Shown here one piece after another: positions 7,094-16,400 of a DNA stretch of 64,000 bases. How positions within the stretch are numbered: the first letter of the stretch is position 1; each line of letters begins with the position of its first letter. The position numbers and the translations under genes are program-made. The DNA comes from Bacteroidota bacterium (lineage in GTDB: Bacteria; Bacteroidota; Bacteroidia; NS11-12g; UBA955): assembly GCA_027621365.1 (NCBI GenBank), contig JAQCBH010000010.1, forward strand, positions 1-64,000, given 5' to 3'. The notes beneath the pieces were generated by a model that did not search any database, was not told the origin of the DNA, and saw only the letters and a list, made by a program, of their open reading frames with translations.

Positions 7094-8958
7094 CGTCCAA
7101 AATGAACCAAAAGTACAGAAACATCTGAGGGGCTGACTCCCGAAATGCGTTGGGCTTGGCCAATGGTTGCTGGGCGCAGTTTTGATAGTTTTTCTCGGCT
7201 TTCTATACTCATGGCTCTGAGTTGCTTGTAATCGAAGTCTAGGGGTATACTCAGCGATTCGAGGCGCTGCAGCTTGAGGGCATTTTCTTTTTCCCGTTCT
7301 ATATAGGTGTGGTATTTGGCCAGAATTTCTGCTCGCTCTATGGCTTCTGGGTCTTGGCTGATGGAGTTAAGCTGCTTTGCTATTTCTGGGTCTTGACTCA
7401 AATCCTGAAGGCTGATTTCGGGCCGGAGTAAGAGTTTGTGCAAACGAGTCTTTTCGCTAATGGGGGCAGACTGTGTGTTCTGGGCGTTGAAATTTTCAGG
7501 TGAAGCGTTATGGGTCTGTAAGTATTCGCTTATAGCCCGAGTTTCCTGTTGCCTCTTTTCAAACTCTTGCAGCCGCTCTTGCGAGGCCAAACCAATTTCA
7601 GCGCCAATGGGAGTGAGTCGCTCATCGGCGTTGTCTTGGCGCAAGCTGATGCGGTATTCGGCTCTAGAGGTAAACATTCGGTACGGCTCATCTGTGCCCT
7701 TGTTGACCAAGTCATCGACCAAAACCCCAATGTAGGCCTGATCCCTTCTTAAAACGATGGCGTTTTGTTCTTGCACTTTCCGTGCCGCGTTAATGCCAGC
7801 CACCAATCCTTGAGCAGCGGCTTCTTCGTAACCCGTGGTACCGTTGATTTGCCCAGCAAAAAACAAGCCATCTATGAGTTTGGTTTCAAGCGATAGTTTG
7901 AGTTGAGTGGGTGGAAAGTAGTCGTATTCTATGGCATAACCGGGTCTAAATATTTTAGCCTTCTCGAATCCGGGTATTTGCCTCAAGGCTTTTTCTTGAA
8001 TGTGATCTGGTAAAGAGGTGCTGAACCCGTTGACATAAACCTCTATTGTGTTCCAACCTTCTGGTTCTACAAAGATCTGATGGCGGTCGCGCTCGGCAAA
8101 GCGGTTGATTTTATCTTCAATCGAAGGGCAATAACGGGGCCCTAAACTCTGAATGGTGCCGTTGTACATGGGCGAGTCTTCAAAGCCCTCGCGAAGGGTT
8201 TCGTGAACCTGACCGTTGGTATAGGTGATGTAGCAAGAACGTTGACGGGAGAGAGCTCGGCTGCTTTTCAAATAGGAGAACTTGGCCGGGTTTTCGTCTC
8301 CTGGTTGTTCCTCCATTTTAGAGTAGTCAAGGCTACGGCCGTCAACGCGTGGGGGCGTGCCTGTTTTCATGCGGCCCGACTCAAAACCCAAGTCTTTGAG
8401 TTGTTTGGTGATGCCAAACGAGGCCGATTCGCCCATTCGGCCGCCACCAAACTGTTTTCTTCCTATATGAATGAGGCCCGAAAGAAAGGTACCCGTAGTC
8501 AACACTACGGTTTTGCCCTTGAATTCTACCCCCATACCGGTTGTTACCCCTGTGATTTTGTTGTTTTCAAGCGTTAAACCCGTAACCGAGTCTTGAAAGA
8601 AGTCGACATTGGGGTTCTGTTCAAGGGTCAAACGCCACTCTTCAGAAAAGCGCCAACGATCGCTTTGAGCACGGGGGCTCCACATGGCTACTCCTTTGCT
8701 GCGGTTGAGCATGCGAAACTGTATAGCGGTGCGATCGGTGATGAGACCACTCATGCCCCCTAAGGCGTCTATCTCTCTGACTATCTGTCCTTTAGCTACC
8801 CCACCCATCGCAGGATTGCAGCTCATTTTGGCAATGGTTTCCATGTTCATGGTCACCAACAAGACCCGCGAACCCATGGTAGCGGCTGCGTGAGCGGCCT
8901 CGCAACCCGCATGGCCCGCACCCACCACAATCACGTCGTATGTTTCGCTTTTGAGCAT
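7090..8958 (-). CDS. mnmG: tRNA uridine-5-carboxymethylaminomethyl modification enzyme MnmG (GidA)
   Basis: A 622-residue FAD-dependent enzyme that, with MnmE, installs the carboxymethylaminomethyl group on U34 of tRNAs. Visible are the N-terminal FAD motif (VVGAGHAGCEAA), the SCNPAMGGVAKGQ segment, the conserved RYCPSIEDKI cysteine region, and the second motif GLFFAGQINGTTGYEEAAAQG. The family length is about 620. The track starts at an upstream TTG; the ATG at 8958 (MLKSETYDV) is better and lies 3 nt after a TATCTTTG box. ybeY lies 17 nt upstream. A strong parS-like palindrome lies inside ybeY. Confidence 0.97.
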   Translation of the reverse strand: MLKSETYDVIVVGAGHAGCEAAHAAATMGSRVLLVTMNMETIAKMSCNPAMGGVAKGQIVREIDALGGMSGLITDRTAIQFRMLNRSKGVAMWSPRAQSDRWRFSEEWRLTLEQNPNVDFFQDSVTGLTLENNKITGVTTGMGVEFKGKTVVLTTGTFLSGLIHIGRKQFGGGRMGESASFGITKQLKDLGFESGRMKTGTPPRVDGRSLDYSKMEEQPGDENPAKFSYLKSSRALSRQRSCYITYTNGQVHETLREGFEDSPMYNGTIQSLGPRYCPSIEDKINRFAERDRHQIFVEPEGWNTIEVYVNGFSTSLPDHIQEKALRQIPGFEKAKIFRPGYAIEYDYFPPTQLKLSLETKLIDGLFFAGQINGTTGYEEAAAQGLVAGINAARKVQEQNAIVLRRDQAYIGVLVDDLVNKGTDEPYRMFTSRAEYRISLRQDNADERLTPIGAEIGLASQERLQEFEKRQQETRAISEYLQTHNASPENFNAQNTQSAPISEKTRLHKLLLRPEISLQDLSQDPEIAKQLNSISQDPEAIERAEILAKYHTYIEREKENALKLQRLESLSIPLDFDYKQLRAMSIESREKLSKLRPATIGQAQRISGVSPSDVSVLLVHFGR

Positions 8959-8961
8959 ATG

Positions 8962-8969
8962 CAAAGATA
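8962..8969 (-). promoter_or_regulatory. -7 box TATCTTTG of mnmG
   Basis: TAnnTTTG match ending 3 nt before the mnmG ATG, in the ybeY-mnmG gap. Confidence 0.6.
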
Positions 8970-8975
8970 AACCGA

Positions 8976-9407
8976 CTAGGCTTGCTCCCGCCAGAGCTTC
9001 AAGGCCTCTTCTTCAGCGGCCCTCATTATGGCTTGATCATTGGGGCTCTTGTCTTTGTGGCCCAGCAAATGGAGCAGGCCATGAAAGACAACACGGGCCA
9101 ATTCTTCTTCGGGTTTCACGTGAAACGCAGCCGCGTTTTCTTTTGTGCGGTCTACTGAAATGTAAATCTCCCCATCAATGGAGTTTTGTTTGTCTCCCAA
9201 GTCAAAGGTGATGATGTCGGTGTAGGTGTTGTGTTGCAGGTGTTCCTGGTTCATTTCAAGCAATTCTTCGTCATTGCAAAACACGTACGTCAAGTTTTCA
9301 ATGCGTTTGTTTTTGTTCAAACACAATTGATGCAATGTTTTTCGAAAACGATTTCGTTCAGTTTGGTTCAAAAAACGAGAACGACCGAGAAATTGAATGG
9401 AGTTCAT
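8976..9407 (-). CDS. ybeY: Endoribonuclease YbeY (rRNA maturation factor)
   Basis: A 143-residue zinc metalloprotein needed for 16S rRNA 3-prime processing and ribosome quality control. The zinc motif HGLLHLLGH is present (family HGxLHLxGxDH; here GHKDK, with Lys where many have Asp-His). The upstream pattern TDIITFDLGD also fits. It is followed by mnmG, a common order in Bacteroidota. The codons for FHVK create a perfect GTTTCACGTGAAAC palindrome, while many YbeY proteins have other residues at this non-catalytic place, so DNA-level constraint is possible. Confidence 0.95.
   Translation of the reverse strand: MNSIQFLGRSRFLNQTERNRFRKTLHQLCLNKNKRIENLTYVFCNDEELLEMNQEHLQHNTYTDIITFDLGDKQNSIDGEIYISVDRTKENAAAFHVKPEEELARVVFHGLLHLLGHKDKSPNDQAIMRAAEEEALKLWREQA
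9112..9127. promoter_or_regulatory. parS-like site inside ybeY
   Basis: GGTTTCACGTGAAACG contains the perfect 14-bp palindrome GTTTCACGTGAAAC, identical to the core of bacterial parS (TGTTTCACGTGAAACA); only the outermost base on each side differs. ParB spreads from such sites in chromosome segregation. No parA or parB is in the window. Confidence 0.75.
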
Positions 9408-9413
9408 GATATT

Positions 9414-9429
9414 GTTTTCACGTGAAACT
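9414..9429. promoter_or_regulatory. parS-like site between the M16 gene and ybeY
   Basis: GTTTTCACGTGAAACT: right half GTGAAAC is perfect, left half has mismatches at its outer bases. It sits in the 21-nt space upstream of the ybeY ATG and touches the stop codon of the M16-like gene, 302 bp from the stronger site. Confidence 0.55.
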
Positions 9430-10715
9430 TAGAGAGCACCCGCTTGGGCGAGGTGATAATCTTGAGGTTGGAGGTATTGTTCAGCCAACGATAGCAGGGT
9501 TTGGCTTGTGCAAGACCAGAGGGTATCGAGTGTTTGGCCGAGTTCGGCTTCGTCTTGGCCGCGAACCCAAAGCTGTTTGGCACGTGCGGCAGAGGCAAAA
9601 GGCCCATCAAATTGAGCCCTAAAAGCGCCCGCGAAGTAGGCTTTGGCCCGATTGAGCTCCTCTTTGGGGATGGCTTTTTTCATCAAGGCCTGCATGTTTT
9701 CCTGAATGGCGGTCTTGGCCAAGTCTTTGCTTTCGGCCTTCATTTCTGACGAAATGGACCAGGTATATCCCGAAAGTGCGGGGCTGATTCGCGAACCGAT
9801 TCCATAGGTGAGACCTTTGCTTTCCCTCAAATCTTGCATGAGGCGGGAGCCGAAGTATCCACCCAAAACCGTGTTGAGCAGGCTAAGGGCTATTCGGTCG
9901 TTGAAAGCGAGGTTGTCGAGATGCCGAGCCAAAACCAGGCTCACTTGGCTACTTTTGGGTAGCGTTTGGCTGGTTTCGGCGGGGTTTTGAATGTTAATTT
10001 CCGGAGTGTTTTTTTGTCTTAAATAGTTGTTATTCAATTTGTTGAATATGTTTTCTTCAAGCAAAAAATGTACGAGATTCAAAAAATCATCATCGTATTG
10101 GCCAGACACCAAGATTCGGGCCTTCTCGTAGCCTATGTTTTGGGTTCTAAAATCTAGCAGTGGCTCGGGGTTTAGTGATTGAAAATCGACAGCATCGGCC
10201 TGTGTGCCCAAAAATGAATTTTTTCCGTATAAAGATTCAAATACTTGTCGGTTGGCCCAATAAGAGGGTGTGCTTTGTCGGCGAGCCAATGAGGCAAGTT
10301 GAATTTGTTTGTAACTGTTCAGCCGGTCTTCCGGGAATTGGCCCAATTGCAACTGTTCGAGCAAAAAGGGCAGAGCTTCTTGGGCCACTTCAGGACGAAA
10401 GATGAACACGAGCGAATGGCTTTCGTTTTGTACCTCGGTTTGAAAGCGCAGGCCCCAGGAGTCAATTTTCTTCAGCAATTGGGACTCGGTAATTTGGGAA
10501 TGGCCGCTCAGAAGCAAGTTGAGGCAGGTGCTGGCTTGAAGGAGTTGGTTTTGGACTGCGCGACCACCGGGGAATAGCAATTCCAGTCGTGTGAGGCCAA
10601 TGTTTCGTTGGGGACCAAGGTGCAGCCAGCGGCCGTTTCGCTGCTCGAAACCGCAAGAGGGCGGCGTAAACTCGGTGACTGCCTGGGTGATGGGTTTTTG
10701 GCTACGATCAAGCAT
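9429..10715 (-). CDS. M16 peptidase family protein without the metal motif
   Basis: A 428-residue protein with the overall M16 (pitrilysin-like) fold signals: LTRLELLFPGGRAVQ near the start, and LLNTVLGGYFGSRLMQDLRE with SKGLTYGIGSRI in the second half. The HxxEH zinc motif expected near residue 55-70 is absent (that stretch reads LLQASTCLNLLLSGH). It therefore matches the non-catalytic subunit of two-chain M16 proteases. It overlaps the catalytic-type partner by 8 bp. No signal peptide is seen, so it is probably cytoplasmic unless exported with its partner. Confidence 0.85.
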   Translation of the reverse strand: MLDRSQKPITQAVTEFTPPSCGFEQRNGRWLHLGPQRNIGLTRLELLFPGGRAVQNQLLQASTCLNLLLSGHSQITESQLLKKIDSWGLRFQTEVQNESHSLVFIFRPEVAQEALPFLLEQLQLGQFPEDRLNSYKQIQLASLARRQSTPSYWANRQVFESLYGKNSFLGTQADAVDFQSLNPEPLLDFRTQNIGYEKARILVSGQYDDDFLNLVHFLLEENIFNKLNNNYLRQKNTPEINIQNPAETSQTLPKSSQVSLVLARHLDNLAFNDRIALSLLNTVLGGYFGSRLMQDLRESKGLTYGIGSRISPALSGYTWSISSEMKAESKDLAKTAIQENMQALMKKAIPKEELNRAKAYFAGAFRAQFDGPFASAARAKQLWVRGQDEAELGQTLDTLWSCTSQTLLSLAEQYLQPQDYHLAQAGAL

Positions 10716-11940
10716 GGTGAGGGGAATAAAAGAGAAGACGAGCTGAGTCGGCTTTTAAGAAAGTCTGGGCTGCGCGTTGGCAATTGGTTAGGCTTACCGT
10801 TTCTAACATTTCAGCTTCTTGATCAAACCACTGGGGCTTTTCCAAGGCTGCGTAGTAGGCCATTTTTTGGGCTTGTTGGGCGGGGCTGATGCGCTCGTAC
10901 AAAAGTTGGGTAAGCAATCGGTTTTTAACCGAAGCCAAGTCGTCATCTGCAGCCGTTTTTATGGTTTCCTTGAGTACCCGCATCAAGGCTTCTTGGCCCG
11001 CTTGGTGAGAAACGCCTTCTGCCAAGATGCCGTAGAGGACGAAAAAACCTTCGCCGAGGCCTTTCATGCAGAAACATTCGGCTGCCGACATGATACCCTC
11101 TTGTTTGACCAAGGTTTCATGTAGGGGAGAGGCGTCTGAGCCACCGAGAATTTCAGCAAATAGATCCAGGGAGTTCGAGGCGGGATCAGCATGACTGGGT
11201 GTGGGCCAAACCAGAAAAACCGCCTTGTCGGGAGACAGGTCCTGCTGCTCTTGAGGCGCTTGAACAGGGGCGGTTGTCGTGTTGTAGGTGCGGGGGACAA
11301 GGGCTTGGGTGTTGGCAATGTCGCCAAACCATTTTTCACTCAGGCGGCGGGCTTCTGTCTCGTTTATGGCGCCAGCCAAGCTGAGAATGGCGTTGCAGGG
11401 CTGGTAAAAGCGATCGTAAAAGGCGCGAACATCGTCTAGGCTCGCGGTTTCAATTTGTTCGAAGTTGAGCCCAATAGTAGGCCAAGAATAGGAGCTTTCA
11501 GGAGAGTATAAGAGCGAGCGAACATGGTGCCACAACTGGCCGAATGGCGCGTTGAAGCAGCGCTGCTTGAACTCTTCAACCACCACCCCTTGTTGCACCC
11601 GCAGCGAATCGGGGTTGATGTTCAGGCCCCGCATGCGGTCACTCTCCAACCAAAAGGCGGTTTCGGTGTTTTCGGCGGGAACCAGTATGTAGTAGTTGGT
11701 GAACTCGTTGTTGGTAAAGGCGTTGTTTTGGCCGCCAGCCCCTTCGATTTCTTTGTCAAATGAAGGCACGTTGGCAGAGCCCGCGAACATCAAATGTTCA
11801 AACAAATGGGCAAAGCCGGTTCTCTCAGGCGACTCGTCGCGAGCCCCCACTTTGTACAAGAGGTTGAGCACCACCTGCGTTGAGTCGGGGTCTTGAATGT
11901 GGTATACTTGAAGGCCGTTGGCCAGGGTCCAATGATTCAC
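10708..11940 (-). CDS. M16 family zinc metallopeptidase
   Basis: A 410-residue peptidase with the inverted zinc motif HLFEH (H45, E48, H49) and the downstream glutamate region VVVEEFKQRC. Family members degrade small peptides or process precursors. The second half carries the paired M16 domain (LFAEILGGSDASPLHETL). GTG is the apparent start (MNHWTLANGLQV); no better ATG is in frame. It is followed with an 8-bp overlap by a paralogue lacking the motif, so the two likely form a heterodimer. Substrate unknown. Confidence 0.92.
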   Translation of the reverse strand: MNHWTLANGLQVYHIQDPDSTQVVLNLLYKVGARDESPERTGFAHLFEHLMFAGSANVPSFDKEIEGAGGQNNAFTNNEFTNYYILVPAENTETAFWLESDRMRGLNINPDSLRVQQGVVVEEFKQRCFNAPFGQLWHHVRSLLYSPESSYSWPTIGLNFEQIETASLDDVRAFYDRFYQPCNAILSLAGAINETEARRLSEKWFGDIANTQALVPRTYNTTTAPVQAPQEQQDLSPDKAVFLVWPTPSHADPASNSLDLFAEILGGSDASPLHETLVKQEGIMSAAECFCMKGLGEGFFVLYGILAEGVSHQAGQEALMRVLKETIKTAADDDLASVKNRLLTQLLYERISPAQQAQKMAYYAALEKPQWFDQEAEMLETVSLTNCQRAAQTFLKADSARLLFYSPHHA

Positions 11941-11991
11941 ATACCAAAGATCGCTAGGCCGCGGCAGAGGCTATCCCCAACCTTGGTGGCG

Positions 11992-13401
11992 CTACATCGA
12001 AATGGACAGTTGGCCCTTGATGTGGGTTCTTAGGAGTAGGTGTTGTGGCCTTAACTGATAGTCTGTCAATTCAATGTGCTGTACCCCTCCTTTGCTTTGG
12101 GCCCCATTTTCATAGCGCTGATTTAGGGCTTCATTGACGCTTTCTTCGGTCAGGGTAAACAAATCGCCTACGTCAAACCAGAGGTTTTCTTCCAGGTTTT
12201 GGCGAACGGTCTCGTCCAGCAACCAGGAGGCACTTTTGAGAAGCACGTTTTTGCTTTGTAGGTCATAGTCGACGTTTGTCAAGCGCACGATTCGCGTGGC
12301 GTTGTCAAACACAGGGTCACCAACCAGGTACAAGGAACCTGATTTTGTGCCAATTACATCGACCCGAATGCCAAGTCGGGTTTGGGAATCTTGGTAGGTG
12401 GGAAATAGCCTCAGGCTCGAGAGTTCCACACTGTCTTTCTTGTAGCCAAATTTTTCCCCCTTCATGTAGGTGAGAATTTGGCACGAGAGGCTGTCGTAGT
12501 CCAGCTTTAGATCGGTATAAACCCGAAAACCGCTTCCTGATTTGTACGGGCTTAGGTTGGGAACGGGGCTGGGGTTTTTGGGGCCACCTATACTGCTAAT
12601 AATGGGCTGGGCTGAGATGCCGGCATTAAATTGAAGAGTCGTGCCATTTAGGTTTATAGTCGAAACAGACACCGCCCTGGGTTGCAAGCGCAACTCCCCA
12701 ACATAGTCTATTTGCATGGGCTCTGCCAAGGTGTTCCAGAGGTCTTGCACTTCAGCTTTGAAGGAAAGAGCATATACTTGTGAGTCTACTTCAGAACACA
12801 ATTCGCCCATCAACGGCGCTACCGTGTTCATTAGTTTGTCGGTTATATCAATCCCAAAACTCACCTTGCAGGGGTTGAGTGCCTTGAGTTCTTGAACCGT
12901 TGTTTTGGATACAACACGGTAGTCGGGACTGATGGACAACTGGCTTTGAAGCGTCAAGGTGGCTTGACGACGAGCCTCCTCCCACCCACAGGAAAAAGGA
13001 ATGATTGGGAGCGCGCAACTCCCCATAAAACAAGCCGCGCAGTATTGGCCCTTGAGGCCGTATGCCACCTGTACTGACGTAGTGAGTGTTTGGTTGAGCC
13101 CAACAAAGTTTAGGTTGCCGCGGTCAAGCCTGTACTGGTACCGCACTCCTTGGCACGGAGACTCGCCCCCAGCCATGTGTTTGTCAATACTGTTGTTGGC
13201 TAGCTCAAAATAAGGCTTCAGGTCAACACTCACGGGCACGTCGATTTGCGACAATACCGAAGGCAGAGGTTTGGTCGCGGGAATAGCCAAGCCTTGTTGC
13301 TGCTGCTCTTGCAAACTGAGAAGAGCTTTGGGGTTGATGGTTTTGGTGCTCGAGCAAGCCACAAACAACACAGAAACCCATGTCCAAAACCAACGCCTCA
13401 T
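11992..13401 (-). CDS. DUF4403-like lipoprotein
   Basis: A 469-residue exported protein starting MRRWFWTWVSVLFVACSS, with a lipobox ending in Cys 16. The body is beta-rich and shows the DUF4403 style N-terminus (IDVPVSVDLKPYFELANNSI) and C-terminus; function of the family is not established. The track start upstream (MAIPAES) is replaced because the ATG at 13401 overlaps the TGA of the T9SS protein gene by 4 bp, and a lipoprotein signal follows directly. Co-transcription with the T9SS cargo gene suggests a cell-envelope role. Confidence 0.75.
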   Translation of the reverse strand: MRRWFWTWVSVLFVACSSTKTINPKALLSLQEQQQQGLAIPATKPLPSVLSQIDVPVSVDLKPYFELANNSIDKHMAGGESPCQGVRYQYRLDRGNLNFVGLNQTLTTSVQVAYGLKGQYCAACFMGSCALPIIPFSCGWEEARRQATLTLQSQLSISPDYRVVSKTTVQELKALNPCKVSFGIDITDKLMNTVAPLMGELCSEVDSQVYALSFKAEVQDLWNTLAEPMQIDYVGELRLQPRAVSVSTINLNGTTLQFNAGISAQPIISSIGGPKNPSPVPNLSPYKSGSGFRVYTDLKLDYDSLSCQILTYMKGEKFGYKKDSVELSSLRLFPTYQDSQTRLGIRVDVIGTKSGSLYLVGDPVFDNATRIVRLTNVDYDLQSKNVLLKSASWLLDETVRQNLEENLWFDVGDLFTLTEESVNEALNQRYENGAQSKGGVQHIELTDYQLRPQHLLLRTHIKGQLSISM

Positions 13402-16400
13402 CGTTGCAAAACAAGGGCGATGGCCATTCGATTCGGCAGGTATAGCCAATAGGTTCCGTTGGGTAGGTTGGACGCCAAACGCAGTTCTTCGGCCGCGGTT
13501 CCCGATTGAACCAATCGCCCAGAGTTGTCGTAAATCTGATAGACCTCTTCCTTGTGGTTTTCCAAAGAGAAGCGGCCGTCTTTGCTGGGTTGTGGGTAGA
13601 CCCGAAAGGTTGCCATGTTTGGGGCGATAGTGTTGTTTACTCGAACTGCGAAACGGTGTTTGAGGCTGTCGTTCAATGGGAACGAATCAACGGCGCTGAG
13701 AAGATAGGCGCTAAGCGTGTAGCTACCGGGAAGCAGACCCTTGATCGAGTCTTGGGTTTCCTGTGTGAGGCTGTCACCGAAGTCAAGGGTCGCGACTTGG
13801 AGAGTGTCGTCGAGCAGGGTTTCTGTGTTGTTGCTCAATGTGATTCTGAGCCAGGCAGAATCTGTACCCAATTTGGGCCCCATGCTTTTGAGTTTTACCG
13901 AGGCTTTCCAACCCACAAAGCCTTCGGTTAAGGAATCGGTTTTGGGTGATAAGTCTGTAAGGGCAAGATCGCGGAAGGCGGCAACAGGCAGCGTGAAAAA
14001 GAGGCTGTCGTTTTCTGGGTGTTTGTCTAGCGTGTCGTGTTGCCAATAGGCCCGAAGATGCAAATCGCCGAGTTGGCTCGCCATCAGCGTTTGGGCAAAC
14101 GTCACGGTGTCGGTTTGGGCCGAATCAAGGCTGCGATAAGCGCTGCTTTGATACACGCGTTGGTTGTTTTGATAGGCTTCGCAAATCAAGGTGCCTAAAA
14201 GAGGCGAATAGCCGCCGTTGTGAATGACCATCGAGGGGGCGTAGGGGCCAGAGCCCCATTCCAGAGTGTCGGAACCGATGGGCCACAACCACTGTTTTGT
14301 TTGCAAGTCGACCGCACGACCGACGGTAAACGCCCAAATAAACGAGTCGTTGAATTTATACGGGTCAAACTCATAGCGAACCCGAGCCAAACCGCGGTAT
14401 TCTCCGGCGCTGCTGAGGGTGGCGTTTTTCCATTGCTCTAGGAACGCTTCGTTTGCCCCAATATCGAGTTTGATGCTGTCGAGGTAAAACAATTGGCCAG
14501 CGGGATTGTAGAGTTCCACGAAGTATTTGGCGCCGAAAGCGCCCACAATGCCATCGTTGAAAATGCGCAGTCGAACCGGTTGGCTGCTGCCGGGTGTGTA
14601 TTCCACTCCTGCGCGCGGGCTGGCCGCTGAATCGAGACCCAAGTCTACCTGTTTGGAAACCCAAATTTGCCGCTTGAGCGTATCGTTTTTGGAATAGGAA
14701 TCGCCCGCCATTTCGGTAGTGAAGACCACGTCAAAGCGCCCGGTGTCGGTGCATTTCCAGGTGGGCCACCAGAGAATTTGCGACAAAAAGCGGTCAAGTT
14801 GCAGCGTTTGCGCTTGGTTGTACACCACTTTGCCGCCGCGGTGCACGATTTGGCAGCGGGCGATGAAATTGCTGGAGTTGGTGTAACTGGGGTTTTGAAC
14901 CGTAGCCACCGGCATCAAAGTATCAAGCAAGTAGCGGTACGAAAATCCCTGCGGAGGGTCATATATAGTGGCGACCATCACGTCATTTTTCACGCCGACA
15001 TAGAATCTGCTTTCGGCTGTGTCGTTGTCGCCGATGCTGTCTTTCAGGTGCTTGACCATGATCAATTGCCGGTACTCACCGAGTTGCGAACAAACAAGCT
15101 TTTTGGGGAACGTATACTGTCGGCTTTGCCCGGTGCTCAAGGTGTCAAACAGGCTCTCGCGGTAGAGTTTGGTTTGGGGACCCCAGACTTCGCAAATGAC
15201 CTCCAGCGAATCGGGTTTGATGCTTTGTACTCCTAGGTTTTTAATGGTTCCCTTAGGGGCAAGGGTATCTGTGGTGTATTGGTTGAGCGTGTCTTTTGGA
15301 AAGTCAGAGCTCAGTGCAGCCAGGTCGTATTCGGCTTGCAGGCGGGGCTCGATTAAGAAGCGAAAGGGCGCGTCGGGGGAAAAGTCGTACCAAGTGGTGT
15401 CGCCCAGGGGCGCGGCATAGAAAAAAGTGAGCGGGCGAACGGGTTCTTCCATTTGGTAACCAAAGGCCACGTTGCTGGTGCCCAATTGGCGCACACCGAC
15501 AAAGAAGGGGCCGTTGACCTGAACAGGATTGGGTATATCCAAAATGTTGCTACCGGTTCCCGACACCAAGGTGTCGCTTTGCCAAATCAGCGATCCGGGC
15601 TGGCGGGTACTGGCGTTGTAGGCCCAAATACCCAAGCGGTATTGGCGGTTGCCGGCGCCAAAGGTCACGTTGATTTGGTTGAGGTATTTGGTTTGGGCGG
15701 CGTAAAAGCGGGCCACAAAATCTCCGGTTTCCCCGTTGAAGCCAATTCCACCAGGAGCAGGGCCATCGTTTACTTGGCGATAGGAATAGACATTTTCATT
15801 CGCCAAACGCAGCGACCAAGCCTTGTTGTTGTCTTTGTTAGCATCGGGACTTTCGACCCAAATGGTGTCTAGGCCGCGTTTGGCTGGGGTTAGCGAAGGC
15901 ACAGCAAAAAAGTCCGATTGCCGGCGCGTCAAATTAACTGTGAAACTATCCTTTTGAGCATTGGCGCCTTTTGAATAGGTGTAGACTTTTTGGCCGCTAA
16001 TGTCTTTTTTTCCCACGTTTCTGAGCAAGACCTGCACCGAATCGGGTCGGCCCAAGGGTACGGGCATTTTGCCCAAGGTATACACCTTTTGAACCTGTAG
16101 GTCAACATCGGCTCGTGGGTAGTGGAAGCGAATGGTGGGATGGTATTGGGTGGTGTTGGGAAGGCTATCGGGAACCGAGGCGCCATAGGCGTAATGCACC
16201 TGAAGCAGCGAGTAGCCGGTTACAGTAAATCCTGATTCAAAGTAAAACTGGGGTGGCCCGCCCTGGGTGTCGCGCTGTTCGTATTCGCACATCAACACCA
16301 GTGATTTGCCTTTCGTACTGTCGTAGAAATAAGCGTCGCCGTTGAAGTTGAGCTCACACCAGCCGCCATCAGCAGGAAACAAATCAGCGGGCTTGCCAAA

